Positions 5,324 to 6,676 of a stretch of DNA of 6,676 nt are shown piece after piece. The stretch comes from an uncultured Burkholderiales bacterium. GTDB taxonomy: Bacteria > Pseudomonadota > Gammaproteobacteria > Burkholderiales > Burkholderiaceae_C. The notes beneath the pieces are model-generated. The model made no database searches and was not told the origin of the DNA. It saw only the letters and a program-made list of their open reading frames with translations. The stretch lies in assembly GCA_903952885.1 (NCBI GenBank), contig CAJBHE010000118.1:1-6676 (forward strand), in the 5' to 3' direction. The translations under genes were made by a program, and so were the position numbers. The stretch's first letter is position 1. Each line of letters begins with the position of its first letter.

Positions 5324-6676
5324 AAATAATTTGAGATTGCCCCTCATGGGCCTGGGCCATCCAGCTGGCCAAGGCCACATCGCTGGGGAAAAATTTAACA
5401 CTGTCGCCCAACTGCACATCGGCGGTCGCACCGGCGCGCAGCAGTTTCAATCGTACGCCCATGCCGCGCACAAGTTCGCCTTGCTCAGTTTGCTCTACTT
5501 TAGCGGGGTGATCGCGCAGCAGGCGCGCAATGTCGGGCGACGTGCCATTGACCGTGACGCTCAGGTATTTGCCAAAGCGGCAACGCGCTTGCTCGAGGCT
5601 CCAGACTTGTTGAATGGACAAGCGCAAACCGCCGGAAAAACGATCGGGCTGCGCCTTGCCCATGATGACCACGAACTCGTCATCCTTCAGGGTGTTGCGG
5701 TAAATGTTGATGGTGGCTTCGTCCGCCGTGGCTTCAATCACCGCCGATTTGTCGTCGAGCTTGAAAATAGCTAGCTTGCCACGTTGGCCGTTGATCACGC
5801 GCATGTCGCTCACGATGCCCGACAGCAATTGCGGCTCGCGAGAATCCATCAGGTCTTCAATGCGGGTTCTTACAAAGCGTCGCACCTCACGCTCGACTTC
5901 GTCAAACAAGTGTCCAGACAAATAAAAGCCCAAGGCCACTTTTTCATGCATGAGGCGTTCTTTCACACCCCAAGGCAGCATCGCCACATACTCAGGCTCT
6001 TGCGTGCTCGATCCGTGGGTGTCGTCGCCCATCATGTCAAACAAGCCGCCTTGGTTGGCGTTGGCTTCGCTTGCGGAGGCAAAGTCAAACGCGCGGTCGA
6101 CGCTGGCCAAGAGCTCGGCGCGATTCAAGTGCAAATTATCAAACGCACCGGCTTTGACCAGTGCTTCGACCGTGCGTTTGTTCAAACGGCTGCGATCGAC
6201 GCGGCGGCAAAAATCAAACAAGCTGGTGAACGGGCCGCCCTCTTCGCGTGCGGCCACAACAGCTTCAATCGCTTGTTGGCCTGAGCCTTTGATCGCACCT
6301 AAACCATAGCGAATGACTTTGTCTGAGATGGGTTCGAAGCGGTAAAAACCTCGATTTACATCGGGCGCTTCAAACGTCAGGCCCATCTTTTGCGCGTCTT
6401 CAAACAACACCTTGAGCTTGTCGGTGTTGTCCATCTCCACAGTCATGTTGGCGCAGAAGAACTCGGCCGTGTAATGCACCTTCAACCAGCCGGTGTGATA
6501 CGCCAACAGCGAGTAAGCAGCCGCGTGCGACTTGTTAAAGCCGTAGCCCGCGAACTTCTCCATCAAGTCAAAGATTTCGTCCGCTTTGTCTTGGCTGATG
6601 TTGTTCTTGGCAGCGCCCGCGCGGAAGATCTCGCGGTGCTCCGCCATTTCTTCGGGCTTCTTTTTACCCATGGCAC
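5316..6676 (-). CDS. dnaE: DNA polymerase III alpha subunit, C-terminal part (5' end outside window)
   Basis: This is about the last 453 residues of the catalytic subunit of the replicative polymerase (about 1,160 aa in E. coli). The frame continues past 6676; the visible A-MGKKKPEEMAEHREIF is an internal DnaE motif, so the methionine at 6671 is not the start. Counting from that methionine, EKFAGYGFNKSHAAAYSLLAYHTGWLK (38-64) is the conserved fingers segment, and GLGAIKGSGQQAIEAVVAAR (123-142) begins the helix-hairpin-helix region. QGGLF (207-211) fits the QxxLF-type internal clamp-binding motif that recruits the beta sliding clamp (E. coli QADMF). LLSGIVSDMRV (282-292) to FSGGLRLSIQQVWSLEQAR (345-363) is the OB fold. 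The tail ends SQIIYE. I see no frameshift. The stop is embedded in the pgsA start. Confidence 0.96.
   Translation of the reverse strand, partial: AMGKKKPEEMAEHREIFRAGAAKNNISQDKADEIFDLMEKFAGYGFNKSHAAAYSLLAYHTGWLKVHYTAEFFCANMTVEMDNTDKLKVLFEDAQKMGLTFEAPDVNRGFYRFEPISDKVIRYGLGAIKGSGQQAIEAVVAAREEGGPFTSLFDFCRRVDRSRLNKRTVEALVKAGAFDNLHLNRAELLASVDRAFDFASASEANANQGGLFDMMGDDTHGSSTQEPEYVAMLPWGVKERLMHEKVALGFYLSGHLFDEVEREVRRFVRTRIEDLMDSREPQLLSGIVSDMRVINGQRGKLAIFKLDDKSAVIEATADEATINIYRNTLKDDEFVVIMGKAQPDRFSGGLRLSIQQVWSLEQARCRFGKYLSVTVNGTSPDIARLLRDHPAKVEQTEQGELVRGMGVRLKLLRAGATADVQLGDSVKFFPSDVALASWMAQAHEGQSQIIYE

Noticed and set aside
5324..5431. Upstream extension of PgsA by 36 residues (start at 5431).
   Set aside because: The extension lies within dnaE, does not resemble PgsA N-termini, and the shorter form starting at 5323 matches the family length and start.

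Overview
This window looks like ordinary core chromosome from a betaproteobacterium, most likely order Burkholderiales, family Comamonadaceae (Limnohabitans/Rhodoferax-like). The evidence is protein flavour: the HU sequence, the PpiD and DnaE C-terminal sequences and the tartrate dehydrogenase-type enzyme all read as Burkholderiales proteins. The genus is a guess. Every gene I can support lies on the minus strand, so the transcription order runs from high to low coordinates.

Layout in transcription order: (1) 3' part of dnaE (replicative DNA polymerase III alpha), cut by the window edge at 6676; (2) pgsA (phosphatidylglycerophosphate synthase), whose start overlaps the dnaE stop by 8 nt; (3) a ten-helix EamA/DMT-family transporter, whose ATG overlaps the pgsA stop by 1 nt; (4) a tartrate/D-malate dehydrogenase (ttuC/dmlA type), 28 nt further on. 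These four are packed as one possible transcription unit. (5) A 141-nt spacer that should hold the promoter of (6) hupB, encoding the nucleoid protein HU, with a GTG start. (7) tRNA-Val(UAC), 15 nt after hupB. (8) A rho-independent terminator. (9) ppiD, encoding a membrane-anchored periplasmic folding factor. (10) tRNA-His(GUG), 11 nt after ppiD. (11) A short spacer with a 13-nt tandem repeat and a matching inverted copy. (12) A second terminator-like hairpin. Positions 1-83 show nothing I can assign.

The hupB-ppiD order is the one known from E. coli (lon-hupB-ppiD), but here a tRNA gene and a terminator separate the two, and each protein gene is followed almost at once by a tRNA gene. The dnaE-pgsA-transporter-dehydrogenase cluster mixes replication, phospholipid synthesis, transport and organic-acid metabolism, so it is more likely co-transcription by proximity than a single pathway.

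I see no CRISPR array, insertion sequence, prophage, toxin-antitoxin pair or defence gene, and no sign of a novel multi-gene system. The points worth a second look are small: the mRNA-tRNA arrangement with an internal terminator, the repeat cluster after tRNA-His, a dyad in the hupB upstream region, and two start-codon corrections.
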